Assembly: GCA_023390395.1 (NCBI GenBank)
Contig: JAEWCY010000259.1
Coordinates: 1-12,005, forward strand
Direction: 5' to 3'
Origin: Pseudomonadota bacterium
GTDB lineage: Bacteria > Desulfobacterota > Desulfovibrionia > Desulfovibrionales > Desulfovibrionaceae
DNA length: 12,005 nt
Shown: positions 6,196 to 12,005 of the stretch, one piece after another
How positions within the stretch are numbered: the first letter of the stretch is position 1
How the letters are laid out: every line of letters starts with the position of its first letter
The notes under the pieces: model-generated
The model's input: only the letters and a program-made list of their open reading frames with translations
What the model was told of the DNA's origin: nothing
The model's database searches: none
Position numbers and translations under genes: made by a program

Positions 6196-6210
6196 GGCGG
6201 TCCATACACT
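6180..6210 (+). promoter_or_regulatory. Tentative promoter of the peroxiredoxin gene
   Basis: TTGCCT (6180-6185) and TACACT (6205-6210, 4 of 6) are separated by 19 nt, longer than ideal. No better pair is seen closer to the gene. The leader would be about 50 nt and would contain repeat copy 2. Confidence 0.3.
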
Positions 6211-6222
6211 GGCACCATGGCC

Positions 6223-6241
6223 CAACCGGGTTTTCCCCGGC
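6223..6241 (+). repeat. Direct repeat copy 2, adjacent to the peroxiredoxin start
   Basis: CAACCGGGTTTTCCCCGGC, 18 of 19 identical to copy 1 and 112 bp from it. CCGGG and CCCGG inside it also form a small hairpin around the T-run, 25 nt before the peroxiredoxin ATG. Confidence 0.6.
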
Positions 6242-6266
6242 AACCTTAACCACGAGGTCTCACCCC

Positions 6267-6917
6267 ATGCACGATCACGACCATGAATACGACGAGGAAT
6301 GCTGCGTCGAGGTGACCGAGGCCGCCGTCGGCCAGGAAACCGTCGACTTCACCATGAAGGTCTACGACCCCGCCGAGGGCTTCTTCGGCGAGATGTCCAC
6401 CGAAGAGATCAAGAAGGCCGGCAAGTGGATCATCCTGGTCTTCTACCCGGCCGACTTCACCTTCGTGTGCCCCACCGAACTGGCCGACCTGGCCACCAAG
6501 CACGAGGAACTGGCCAAGATGGGCTTCGAGGTCTTCTCCGTGTCCACGGACACCGAGTTCGCCCACCTGGCCTGGCGCAACAGCGAGAAGCTGCTGGAGA
6601 ACGTGCGCTTCAAGATGGCCGCCGACCCCACCGGCCAGATCTCCCGCTATTTCGGCGTGTACGACGAGGAGACGGGGCTGGCCCTTCGCGGCACGTTCAT
6701 CATCAACCCCGACGGCGTGCTGGTCTCCAAGGAGGTCAACTTCTACAACGTCGGCCGCAACGCCGACGAACTGGTGCGCAAGTGCCAGGCCAACGTCCAC
6801 CTGCGCGAGCACCCAAGCGAGGCCTGCCCGGCCAAATGGACGCCCGGGGCCAAGACCCTCACCCCCTCGGAAAAACTCGTGGGCAACGTCTACGAGTCCC
6901 TGAACGAAATGCCCTAG
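6267..6917 (+). CDS. ahpC: 2-Cys peroxiredoxin, AhpC type
   Basis: The 216-residue cytoplasmic enzyme reduces hydrogen peroxide and organic peroxides. The peroxidatic cysteine C68 lies in FYPADFTFVCPTE, the partner arginine R141 in LRGTFIINPDG, and the resolving cysteine C187 in EACPAKW near the C-terminus, followed by the LVG motif seen in AhpC. SVSTDTEFAHLAW is also typical. The length is slightly longer than E. coli AhpC because of an unusual N-terminus, HDHDHEYDEECC (residues 2-13), rich in possible metal ligands with a vicinal cysteine pair. An extra cysteine, C173, is present. The ATG has GAGGT 8 nt upstream. No AhpF or thioredoxin reductase gene is adjacent, so its reductant is encoded elsewhere. 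Strong bias to C/G-ending codons fits an expressed chromosomal gene. A strong terminator follows about 110 nt after the stop. Confidence 0.95.
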   Translation: MHDHDHEYDEECCVEVTEAAVGQETVDFTMKVYDPAEGFFGEMSTEEIKKAGKWIILVFYPADFTFVCPTELADLATKHEELAKMGFEVFSVSTDTEFAHLAWRNSEKLLENVRFKMAADPTGQISRYFGVYDEETGLALRGTFIINPDGVLVSKEVNFYNVGRNADELVRKCQANVHLREHPSEACPAKWTPGAKTLTPSEKLVGNVYESLNEMP

Positions 6918-6928
6918 CGCTCGTCCCA

Positions 6929-6950
6929 GAACGACCCAACGGCGTCGTTC
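6929..6950 (+). other. Hairpin just after the peroxiredoxin stop
   Basis: GAACGAC and GTCGTTC form a perfect 7-bp stem with an 8-nt loop, 11 nt after the stop. No U-run follows, so it is more likely a 3'-end stabilising structure than a terminator; the true terminator is at 7027-7063. Confidence 0.35.
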
Positions 6951-7026
6951 CGGGGAAAGGTCGCCCTTCGGAGACGCCCCGCGCCTGTTTCGCGGACGCG
7001 CCCCCAGGACGGACACGCACGCCATC

Positions 7027-7063
7027 AAGGCCCCGCCCCCGCTCGCCGGTGGCGGGGCTTTTT
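7027..7063 (+). terminator. Rho-independent terminator of the peroxiredoxin gene
   Basis: GCCCCGCC (7030-7037) pairs with GGCGGGGC (7051-7058) across a 13-nt loop and is followed directly by T5. The A-rich left flank extends the stem by three weaker pairs. This is a textbook intrinsic terminator. Confidence 0.85.
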
Positions 7064-7085
7064 CGCGGCGCGCCGGCGCGGCAGT

Positions 7086-7114
7086 TTGACCGCAAGGCCG
7101 CGATGGACTAGTGC
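7086..7114 (+). promoter_or_regulatory. Tentative promoter of the acyltransferase gene
   Basis: TTGACC (7086-7091, 5 of 6) lies 17 nt before TAGTGC (7109-7114), a poor -10. It follows the upstream terminator, so a promoter is expected between 7064 and 7170, and this is the best -35 seen. Confidence 0.3.
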
Positions 7115-7115
7115 A

Positions 7116-7156
7116 CGGCCGGATACGGCGCGCCGTACGGCCGCGGCGACGCGGCC
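7116..7156 (+). promoter_or_regulatory. Overlapping palindrome and GNRA hairpin in the acyltransferase leader
   Basis: A perfect 14-bp palindrome TACGGCGCGCCGTA (7124-7137) is flanked by CGGCC and GGCCG arms (7116-7143). The right flank is shared with a second perfect hairpin, GGCCGCG-GCGA-CGCGGCC (7139-7156), which has a GNRA tetraloop. The two folds exclude each other and lie 15 nt before the start codon. They could be an operator or leader switch; GC-rich DNA makes chance pairing more likely. Confidence 0.35.
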
Positions 7157-7170
7157 CGGGCGGGGGGCCC

Positions 7171-8214
7171 ATGGAACGCACACCGCCGCTCCCCGAAAAA
7201 ACACGCGCCCTCCCCGCCATGTCCCATGCAGCGACCAGACACCACGGCATAGATCTCCTCAAGGTCGTCTGTTGCTTTTCCGTGGTCCTGCTGCACGCCC
7301 TCGTCTACAGGGTGGAGCACTACGACGGCTCGGCGTCATGGCTCGCGGCCAACGTCCTGAGCGCCGCCACGCGCGAGGCCGTGCCCGTCTTCTTCATGAT
7401 CAGCGGCGCGTTTTTGCTGCGCCGGGACGTCGTTTCCCTGAAAGGCTACTATGCAGAGATCGCCAGGCGCTACGGCATGGCCCTGCTCGGCGGCCTCGTC
7501 GCCTACAAGCTGCTGGCCGTAAGCCAGGGCGACGCCAGTCCGCTCCTTTCCGGCGTGCTCTACAACGTCCGGCTGAGCCTCGGGTTTCACCTCTGGTTCA
7601 TGTGGACGTTTCTCGGCCTGGCGCTGGTCGCGCCGCTGCTGCGCCCCATGGTGGCCGCGCCGCGCAACCTGTGGCTTTTTCTTTGCCTGTGGCTGCTTTT
7701 CTGCTTCGCCGAGCCCTGGCTGCACGCCGTCGGCTGGAACCTGCCCGTGGACAACATGCTTTTCATGCGCCACACGGGCTACTTCGTGGCCGGCCACGCC
7801 CTGTTCCGGCAGGCGCGCCGCCTGCCCTGGGAACTGCTCGCCTCCGGGGCCGTGGCCGGAGTCGCGATCACGGCGGCCCTGACCGCGGCGGCCACGGCCG
7901 CACGGGGGGCCCTGGACCTGCGCTTCTACGAAGGCCCTTCGCCGTTTCTCGTGCTCTACAGCGCCTGCGCCTTCCAATGGGCGCGCCAACAGGAGCGCGT
8001 TCCCTTTCCGGAGGCGCTACGCCGCCTCTCCGGCGCGACGTTTTCCGTCTACATCTACCACGTCCTGGCCCTGTCCCTGGTCTCGCGCCTCATCGGCCCG
8101 ACCACCCTGCCCATGCGCGTCTTCGTCCACACCCCCCTGGCCTTCGCCGCCTGCCTGGCCCTGCACTTCCTCGGCCGGCGCACGCCGGGGCTGCGCCTGT
8201 TCTTCAAGGGCTAG
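7171..8214 (+). CDS. Membrane acyltransferase, acyltransferase-3 family
   Basis: The 347-residue integral membrane protein has about ten hydrophobic helices and the hallmarks of the acyltransferase-3 (PF01757) family: IDLLKVVCCFSVVLLH (residues 27-42, with the essential-type histidine H42), REAVPVFFMISG with R68, HLWFMWTFLGLALVAPLL (140-157) and a late FSVYIYHV (291-298). Members move acetyl or other acyl groups across the membrane onto sugars of cell-surface polysaccharides, lipopolysaccharide or peptidoglycan. The substrate here cannot be told from sequence. The ATG at 7171 has a G-rich ribosome binding site; a second ATG at 7219 (MSHAAT) would remove 16 polar residues and remains possible. 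It stands alone between terminators, with no polysaccharide cluster in the window. Confidence 0.88.
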   Translation: MERTPPLPEKTRALPAMSHAATRHHGIDLLKVVCCFSVVLLHALVYRVEHYDGSASWLAANVLSAATREAVPVFFMISGAFLLRRDVVSLKGYYAEIARRYGMALLGGLVAYKLLAVSQGDASPLLSGVLYNVRLSLGFHLWFMWTFLGLALVAPLLRPMVAAPRNLWLFLCLWLLFCFAEPWLHAVGWNLPVDNMLFMRHTGYFVAGHALFRQARRLPWELLASGAVAGVAITAALTAAATAARGALDLRFYEGPSPFLVLYSACAFQWARQQERVPFPEALRRLSGATFSVYIYHVLALSLVSRLIGPTTLPMRVFVHTPLAFAACLALHFLGRRTPGLRLFFKG

Positions 8215-8220
8215 CGGCGC

Positions 8221-8254
8221 GTCCGCGAAATGCGCGCATACGCATTTGTTGGAC
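8221..8254 (+). terminator. Probable terminator of the acyltransferase gene
   Basis: AAATGCG (8228-8234) and CGCATTT (8241-8247) pair around a 6-nt loop, and outer GTCC/GGAC arms (8221-8224, 8251-8254) extend it. It begins 7 nt after the stop and is followed by AT-rich sequence rather than a clean U-run. Confidence 0.45.
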
Positions 8255-8310
8255 AACATACTTCAATTATTATGTTTTTCTGAAAAAATACTTCGTATTT
8301 CTTCAAGGAC
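8244..8310. other. AT-rich island between convergent genes
   Basis: About 66 bp with roughly one quarter G+C, in sharp contrast to the surrounding sequence. It holds ATACTTC twice (8258-8264 and 8288-8294) and a hairpin of 9 in 10 matched pairs, GAAAAAATAC / GTATTTCTTC (8282-8304, 3-nt loop). A TATTAT (8268-8273) could serve as a -10 but has no good -35. No gene is seen. Confidence 0.5.
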
Positions 8311-8323
8311 GCAACCCTAGACG

Positions 8324-8358
8324 AAAAAAGCGAAGCCCGCCGCCCGGCCGCACGGGCG
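8324..8358 (-). terminator. Terminator of the transglutaminase-like gene
   Basis: On the minus strand CGCCCG / CGGGCG (8341-8346 with 8353-8358, 6-nt loop) is followed by GCGGGCTTCGC and then T6 (complement of 8324-8329). It lies 73 nt after the stop. The U-run is 11 nt from the stem, so an alternative stem using CGGGC closer to it may be the real one. Confidence 0.5.
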
Positions 8359-8400
8359 CAGCCGGCCCTGGCAGCGGACAGGCCTTCGTGCTTCGGCCGT

Positions 8401-8417
8401 GCGCCTGATGGAGGCGC
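8401..8417 (-). other. Small hairpin after the transglutaminase-like gene stop
   Basis: GCGCCT-GATGG-AGGCGC is a perfect 6-bp stem with a 5-nt loop, 13 nt after the stop codon. No U-run follows. Confidence 0.3.
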
Positions 8418-8430
8418 GCCGCATCCGCGT

Positions 8431-9663
8431 CTATTTGATCTGGAAGAACTGCTGGCGCGACGCCTCGCGGTCCGGCAGCGACACGACCCCGGCCTGGCGC
8501 ATCTGGCGTATGGAGATGAACTGCGGCGCTTCGTCCTCGTCGTCGTCGTCCTTGCCGGCCTTTTTGCGGGCCGCGGCCTTGCGCGCCTTCTCGTACGCCT
8601 CGGCCACCTGCTCCTCGCCGGATTCCAGGGCCTCCTCGAAGGTGGAATCGTCGAGCATGGTGGTTTCCAGGTACAGCCGCTGCTTGTCGCCGGGGTCGAG
8701 GGAGACGCTGACCAGCATGTGCTCGGGCAGCGAGACCAACGCCGTCTCCAGGCCGATCTTGTAGAACACCGAGGCGAGCAGGCAGCTGCCCTCCACGCAG
8801 TTGGCCCGGCGGCCCGCCAGCGCCTCGCTGATGAAGCGCACGTGCTGCACGCCGACGTCCTCTGGTTTGACCGAGGGCGTTTTGATGCTCGAATAGTGGA
8901 TGCCGCGCCGGCGCAGGGCTTCCCAGATGGCCTTCACCTGCTTGCGCACGCCCCTGGCGTCCGTCTGGTAGCCGGGAAACGACGAAACTTCCCTGGTGGC
9001 CAGGGCTTCCCGCAGGATCTGCTGCACCACGGGATGGTTCTCGTTGACGTAGGCGGCATAGAGCCAGTCCGTGTCGTAGTATTCGTCGTCGTCCTCAAAG
9101 CTGTGCACGCAGTCGTTGACCGAGGCGATGGTGACCTGGGCGGCGCGCTCGCCCTGAGGGACGCCGTCCAGCCACAACCTGGCGGTCATGGTGATCACGA
9201 CGGGCTGGCGCACGAACGTGATGGGCTCGGTGAAGGTGAGGAACGGATAGATGTGGTAGGCCTTGCCCTTGCGGGGAAGCGTCGCTTCCGCCCGGCCGGG
9301 GTTGACCAGGGGGGAGGAGGCGGTCATCTCCACGACGGCCTTGGCCCCGGCGCGCGGCGCGGTCACCTTGACGCCGAAAAGGCCGTTGCGGTCCCCCAGC
9401 TCGTCGTCCTCATGCTGCATGTCGAGCTTCATCTTGGCGATGTTCAACATCAGCGAAGGATAGAGCACGGACTTGAGCCCCACCTTGTCGAACGCCCAGG
9501 CGACCTGCCCCACCGGCCTGGCCGCCTCGGCGGCGGGCGGGGCGGCCCTTGCCGGCGCGGAAAGCGACGCGACCAGCGCGAGCATGCCCAGCAACGCGGC
9601 GGCGCTTGCGGCGACACGCGACCAGGAGGAAATAGACGGCCGACTGCGCGACGACCGGGACAT
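8431..9663 (-). CDS. Exported transglutaminase-like (papain-fold) protein
   Basis: The 410-residue protein has an N-terminal signal peptide (basic residues 2-17, hydrophobic 18-35, cleavage near APARA-A at 40) and a C-terminal transglutaminase-like core at about 235-340. The probable catalytic cysteine C289 is in RRANCVEGSCLLASVFY, the histidine H315 in LPEHMLVSV, and the third residue appears to be E333 in YLETT rather than the usual Asp (or a nearby D337). Residues 50-230 form an uncharacterised beta-rich region. A Lys-rich then Asp/Glu-rich stretch at 359-379 follows the core. The family includes periplasmic proteases and amidases; the substrate is unknown. The ATG at 9663 has GGAGGT 5 nt upstream. 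The frame remains open back through the tRNA gene, but that extension is an artefact. It may be co-transcribed with tRNA-Leu. Confidence 0.82.
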   Translation of the reverse strand: MSRSSRSRPSISSWSRVAASAAALLGMLALVASLSAPARAAPPAAEAARPVGQVAWAFDKVGLKSVLYPSLMLNIAKMKLDMQHEDDELGDRNGLFGVKVTAPRAGAKAVVEMTASSPLVNPGRAEATLPRKGKAYHIYPFLTFTEPITFVRQPVVITMTARLWLDGVPQGERAAQVTIASVNDCVHSFEDDDEYYDTDWLYAAYVNENHPVVQQILREALATREVSSFPGYQTDARGVRKQVKAIWEALRRRGIHYSSIKTPSVKPEDVGVQHVRFISEALAGRRANCVEGSCLLASVFYKIGLETALVSLPEHMLVSVSLDPGDKQRLYLETTMLDDSTFEEALESGEEQVAEAYEKARKAAARKKAGKDDDDEDEAPQFISIRQMRQAGVVSLPDREASRQQFFQIK

Positions 9664-9698
9664 GGGCCACCTCCATTTTTGAGGGGGCAGCAGGGGTG

Positions 9699-9717
9699 AA
9701 AAGCCTATCTCGGGCCT
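9699..9717 (-). terminator. Weak terminator candidate after tRNA-Leu
   Basis: Minus-strand AGGCC-CGAGATA-GGCTT forms a 5-bp stem (one G-U pair) followed by TT and C. It is weak, so read-through from the tRNA into the downstream gene is plausible. Confidence 0.25.
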
Positions 9718-9737
9718 GTCATGCTCATTTATCGAAA

Positions 9738-9826
9738 TGGTGCCCGAGGCCGGAGTCGAACCGGCACGCCCCTTCCGGAGCAAGGGATTTTAAGTCCCTG
9801 GCGTCTACCAATTCCACCACTCGGGC
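9738..9826 (-). tRNA. tRNA-Leu(UAA)
   Basis: On the minus strand the molecule begins GCCCGAG and ends CTCGGGC-A-CCA, giving a perfect 7-bp acceptor stem with an encoded CCA (9738-9740). The D-arm GGTGGAATTGGTAGAC, the anticodon arm AGGGA-CTTAAAA-TCCCT and the T-arm CCGG-TTCGACT-CCGG are clear. The anticodon is TAA (9790-9792). A long variable arm makes it class II, as expected for leucine. It reads UUA and probably UUG codons, which are rare in such a GC-rich genome. It precedes the transglutaminase-like gene by 74 bp. I see no integrase or attachment-site duplication next to it. Confidence 0.97.
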
Positions 9827-9838
9827 ACGCAAGCGCCT

Positions 9839-9868
9839 CTATTGCCCCAACGGCCCCCGGCGCGTCAA
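9839..9868 (-). promoter_or_regulatory. Tentative promoter of tRNA-Leu
   Basis: On the minus strand TTGACG (9863-9868, 5 of 6) lies 18 nt before CAATAG (9839-9844), a poor -10. The distance to the tRNA 5' end fits. It lies in the 84-bp gap shared with the divergent phosphodiesterase gene. Confidence 0.35.
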
Positions 9869-9910
9869 TCCGCGTAGCCTTCCGGGGGCGTTTCTGCTAG
9901 AAGCCCGCCC

Positions 9911-11236
9911 ATGCCGCATCCTCGCAAACGCCTCGTCGTCCTCGGCCTCGACGGATTGCCGCTCGCCCTGGCGCGCGCCCTGGCCGCCACCGGCCGGCTC
10001 CCCAACCTCGAACGCCTGCTGACGCAAAACGCCTGCAGCATCGAGGCCGAGCTGCCCGAACTCTCGCCCGTCAACTGGACCTCGGTGGTCACCGCGACCA
10101 ACCCCGGCCGGCACGGCGTCTTCGGCTTCGTGGGCATCGACCCGGCCACCTACACCCTCGGCCCCATCGACGCCTCGGCCATCCGCGTGCCCACCCTCAT
10201 GGACCGCCTGACCAAGGCCGGCCTCGTCGCCAAGATCGTCAACCTGCCCTGCGCCGCGCCGGTCAAGCCCCTGTCCGGGGCCATCGTGGCCGGCTTTCCC
10301 GAGACCGACCTCGACCGGGCCGCCTTTCCGCCGCAGTTCGCCCAGAACCTGCGCCTGGCCGGCTACCGCATCGAAGCCGACACCAGCCGGGGCGCGGCGG
10401 ATTTCGACGCCCTGGCCAGGGGCCTGCGCCAGACCCTGGCCTCGCGCCGGGCCGCCATGGAAATGCTCTGGGCCGGCGGCGACTTCGACCTCTTCATGCT
10501 GGTTCTGACCGAGACCGACCGGCTCTTCCACTTCTTCTTCCCGGCCGTGGCCCGGCCCGAGCACGCGCTGCACGGCCCGGCCCTGGACCTGCTCGCCGAC
10601 TGGGACCGCTGCATCGGCCTCGTCCTCGACCGCTACGACGGCCTGGACGGGCCCAAGCGCCTCATCGCCCTGGCCGACCATGGCTTCGTGGAACTCGAAA
10701 CCGAGGTGGACATCAACGCCTGGCTGGCCCAGAAGGGCCTGCTCCTGACGCAGCCGGGCGCGCGAAACGAATGGGACGCCCGCATCGCCCCCCACCAGAC
10801 CGCCGCCTTCGGCCTGGACCCGGGGCGCATCTACATCAACGTCAAGGAGCGCTTCGCGCGCGGCGTCTTCCACGAGCACGTGGCCGAAAAGCTCGCCCTG
10901 GAGCTGCGCGGAGAACTCCTCGGGCTCACCTACGAAGGCGAGCCGGTCATGGAGGCGGTGCACCTGGCCGGGGAAATCTACGACGGCCCGCAGCTGCGGC
11001 GCGCCCCGCACCTCGTGTGCGTGGGCCGGCCCGGCATGAGCCTCACGGCCAAGTTCAACCGCGAGGCCATCTTCGGCCGCCACGGCCGGGCCGGCTGCCA
11101 CAGCCCCCACGACGCCCTCTACTGCGACACCGACGCCGCGAGCCCCGCCACCACCACCGGGGCCGGGCGCGAGATCGCGGCCTATTTCGACCTTCCCGAA
11201 CAAAACGAGCCGGCATGGATTTCGAGCGCGACCTGA
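9911..11236 (+). CDS. Alkaline-phosphatase-superfamily phosphodiesterase / nucleotide pyrophosphatase
   Basis: The 441-residue protein fits the type I phosphodiesterase/nucleotide pyrophosphatase branch. The metal-binding and nucleophile set is visible in order: D14 in VVLGLDGLP; the nucleophile region SPVNWTSVVTATNPGRHGVFGF-like (52-73, likely T57 or S58); D203 and H207 in TETDRLFHFF; D256 and H257 in LADHGF; and H397 in RAGCHSPH. Two metal ions, usually zinc, would be bound. There is no signal peptide or membrane helix, so it is probably cytoplasmic. Related proteins hydrolyse phosphodiester or nucleotide substrates, but many large bacterial members of this group have no known substrate. 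The ATG is preceded by only a weak ribosome binding site. Its last 22 nt overlap the helicase gene, so the two are probably one transcript. Confidence 0.85.
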   Translation: MPHPRKRLVVLGLDGLPLALARALAATGRLPNLERLLTQNACSIEAELPELSPVNWTSVVTATNPGRHGVFGFVGIDPATYTLGPIDASAIRVPTLMDRLTKAGLVAKIVNLPCAAPVKPLSGAIVAGFPETDLDRAAFPPQFAQNLRLAGYRIEADTSRGAADFDALARGLRQTLASRRAAMEMLWAGGDFDLFMLVLTETDRLFHFFFPAVARPEHALHGPALDLLADWDRCIGLVLDRYDGLDGPKRLIALADHGFVELETEVDINAWLAQKGLLLTQPGARNEWDARIAPHQTAAFGLDPGRIYINVKERFARGVFHEHVAEKLALELRGELLGLTYEGEPVMEAVHLAGEIYDGPQLRRAPHLVCVGRPGMSLTAKFNREAIFGRHGRAGCHSPHDALYCDTDAASPATTTGAGREIAAYFDLPEQNEPAWISSAT

Positions 11237-12005
11237 ACCCCGCCCAGCTCCAGGCGGTCATGACGACCGAAGGCCCCGTCCTCGTCATCGCCGGAGCCGG
11301 CTCCGGCAAGACCCGAACCATCGTCTACCGCCTGGCCAGGCTCGTCTCGAGCGGCGTGGACCCGGCCGCCATCCTCCTTTTGACCTTCACCCGCAAGGCC
11401 GCCCAGGAGATGCTGACCCGGGCCGGCCTGCTCCTGGCCATGGGGCCGGACGGCGTGTCCGGCGTCTCGGGCGGCACCTTCCACGCCTTCGCCTTCGCGA
11501 CGCTTCGGCGCTTCCACGCCGCCGCCGGCTATCCCGACGGCTTCACCGTGCTCGACGCCGCCGACTGCGAGGACATCCTGGGGCAGGTCAAGGACAGCCT
11601 GGGCCTCGGCAAGGGCGACCGCTCCTTTCCCCGCAAAAGCGCCATCCTGGGCATGCTGTCCAAGGCCCGCAACAAGGAGATGGACGTGGCCGACGTCATC
11701 TCCCGCGAGGCCTTCCACCTGCTGCCCCACGCCGGCGACATACAGCGCCTGGGCGAGGGCTACGCGGCGTTCAAGGCCGAGCACCATCTCCTCGACTACG
11801 ACGACCTGCTCTTCACCCTCGAACGCACGCTGGTCGAGCACCCGGACCTGGCGGAGTTTTTGCGCGAGCGCCACCGCTACGTCATGGTGGACGAGTACCA
11901 GGACACCAACCGCGTCCAGGCCAGGCTCACCCGGCTCTTGGCCCCGGGCACGGGCAACGTCATGGCCGTGGGCGACGACGCCCAGTCCATCTACGCCTTT
12001 CGCGG
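11215..12005 (+). CDS. UvrD/PcrA-like superfamily 1 DNA helicase (3' part outside window)
   Basis: The first 263 codons are present and the frame is still open at the right edge. The visible motifs are the Q-motif LNPAQLQAV (8-16), Walker A AGAGSGKT (26-33), motif Ia LLLTFTRKAA, motif Ib/TxGx GGTFHAFA, Walker B VMVDEYQDTN (224-232) and motif III GDDAQSIYAFR (253-263). These identify an ATP-driven 3'-5' DNA translocase of the UvrD/PcrA/Rep group, used in repair and replication restart. With only the N-terminal third visible I cannot tell UvrD, PcrA or Rep apart, nor exclude a fusion. The ATG lies inside the upstream gene with a 22-nt overlap and only a weak ribosome binding site, which suggests translational coupling. 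Codon use matches its neighbours. Confidence 0.93.
   Translation, partial: MDFERDLNPAQLQAVMTTEGPVLVIAGAGSGKTRTIVYRLARLVSSGVDPAAILLLTFTRKAAQEMLTRAGLLLAMGPDGVSGVSGGTFHAFAFATLRRFHAAAGYPDGFTVLDAADCEDILGQVKDSLGLGKGDRSFPRKSAILGMLSKARNKEMDVADVISREAFHLLPHAGDIQRLGEGYAAFKAEHHLLDYDDLLFTLERTLVEHPDLAEFLRERHRYVMVDEYQDTNRVQARLTRLLAPGTGNVMAVGDDAQSIYAFR

Noticed and set aside
6210..6225. TGGCAC upstream of ahpC as a sigma-54 promoter
   Set aside because: No GC at the required distance, so the -12 half is missing.
7086..8408. 440-codon plus-strand frame overlapping the acyltransferase
   Set aside because: Arg/Pro-rich alternative frame; the other frame carries acyltransferase-3 motifs.
9664..9783. 40-residue N-terminal extension of the transglutaminase-like protein
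   Set aside because: It is a read-through of the tRNA gene (the RAGSTPASGTIS kind of peptide); the downstream ATG has a strong ribosome binding site and begins a signal peptide.
9738..9826. tRNA as an integration site for a mobile element
   Set aside because: No integrase, no repeated tRNA 3' end, and ordinary genes on both sides.
9839..11203. 454-codon minus-strand frame opposite the phosphodiesterase, and a similar one at 11182-11874 opposite the helicase
   Set aside because: Antisense shadows with Gly/Val/His/Asp-rich composition; the plus strand has the catalytic motifs.
1..12005. CRISPR array, insertion sequence, prophage or toxin-antitoxin pair
   Set aside because: No regularly spaced repeats, transposase, integrase, phage structural gene or recognisable toxin was seen on either strand.

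Overview
This is a GC-rich bacterial chromosomal window. A large periplasmic multihaem cytochrome c with a quinol-type cytochrome b partner, a -24/-12 (sigma-54) promoter candidate, a big dCache chemoreceptor and an AhpC peroxiredoxin together suggest an anaerobically respiring Deltaproteobacterium (Desulfobacterota), most likely Desulfovibrio-like. That placement is inference from gene content and style; no rRNA or marker gene is present to prove it.

Layout. (1) 176-2496, minus strand: a two-gene operon, an octahaem c-type cytochrome of the tetrathionate-reductase (OTR) family followed by a four-helix cytochrome b whose start overlaps it by ATGA. A sigma-54-like promoter lies in front and a strong GC hairpin behind. 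(2) 2840-4870, minus: a dCache-HAMP methyl-accepting chemotaxis protein with its own sigma-70 promoter and terminator. (3) 5237-5539 and 5664-6011, minus: two small exported proteins, a bacterial SH3 domain protein and an unrecognised cysteine-rich protein. (4) 6267-6917, plus: AhpC-type 2-Cys peroxiredoxin, divergent from the cysteine-rich gene across a 255-bp region full of repeats, followed by a classical terminator. (5) 7171-8214, plus: a membrane acyltransferase-3 family protein. (6) 8431-9663, minus: an exported transglutaminase-like protein, with tRNA-Leu(UAA) 74 bp upstream on the same strand. (7) 9911-11236 and 11215-end, plus: an alkaline-phosphatase-superfamily phosphodiesterase overlapping by 22 nt the start of a UvrD/PcrA-like helicase that runs off the window.

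How the genes fit together. The cytochrome pair looks like a quinol-to-periplasm electron transfer module: the b subunit would take electrons from the quinone pool and pass them to the C-terminally anchored octahaem protein, which would reduce a periplasmic sulfur or nitrogen compound. The neighbouring chemoreceptor could sense a small periplasmic ligand. The rest looks like ordinary housekeeping and envelope genes.

Nothing here is clearly a new defence or mobile system: I see no CRISPR, transposase, integrase or toxin pair. The most interesting items are the octahaem/cytochrome b module with its sigma-54-like promoter, the repeat-rich divergent region at 6012-6266, the unknown CC/CxxC/CxC secreted protein, the His/Asp/Cys-rich N-terminus on AhpC, and two leader regions with mutually exclusive hairpins.
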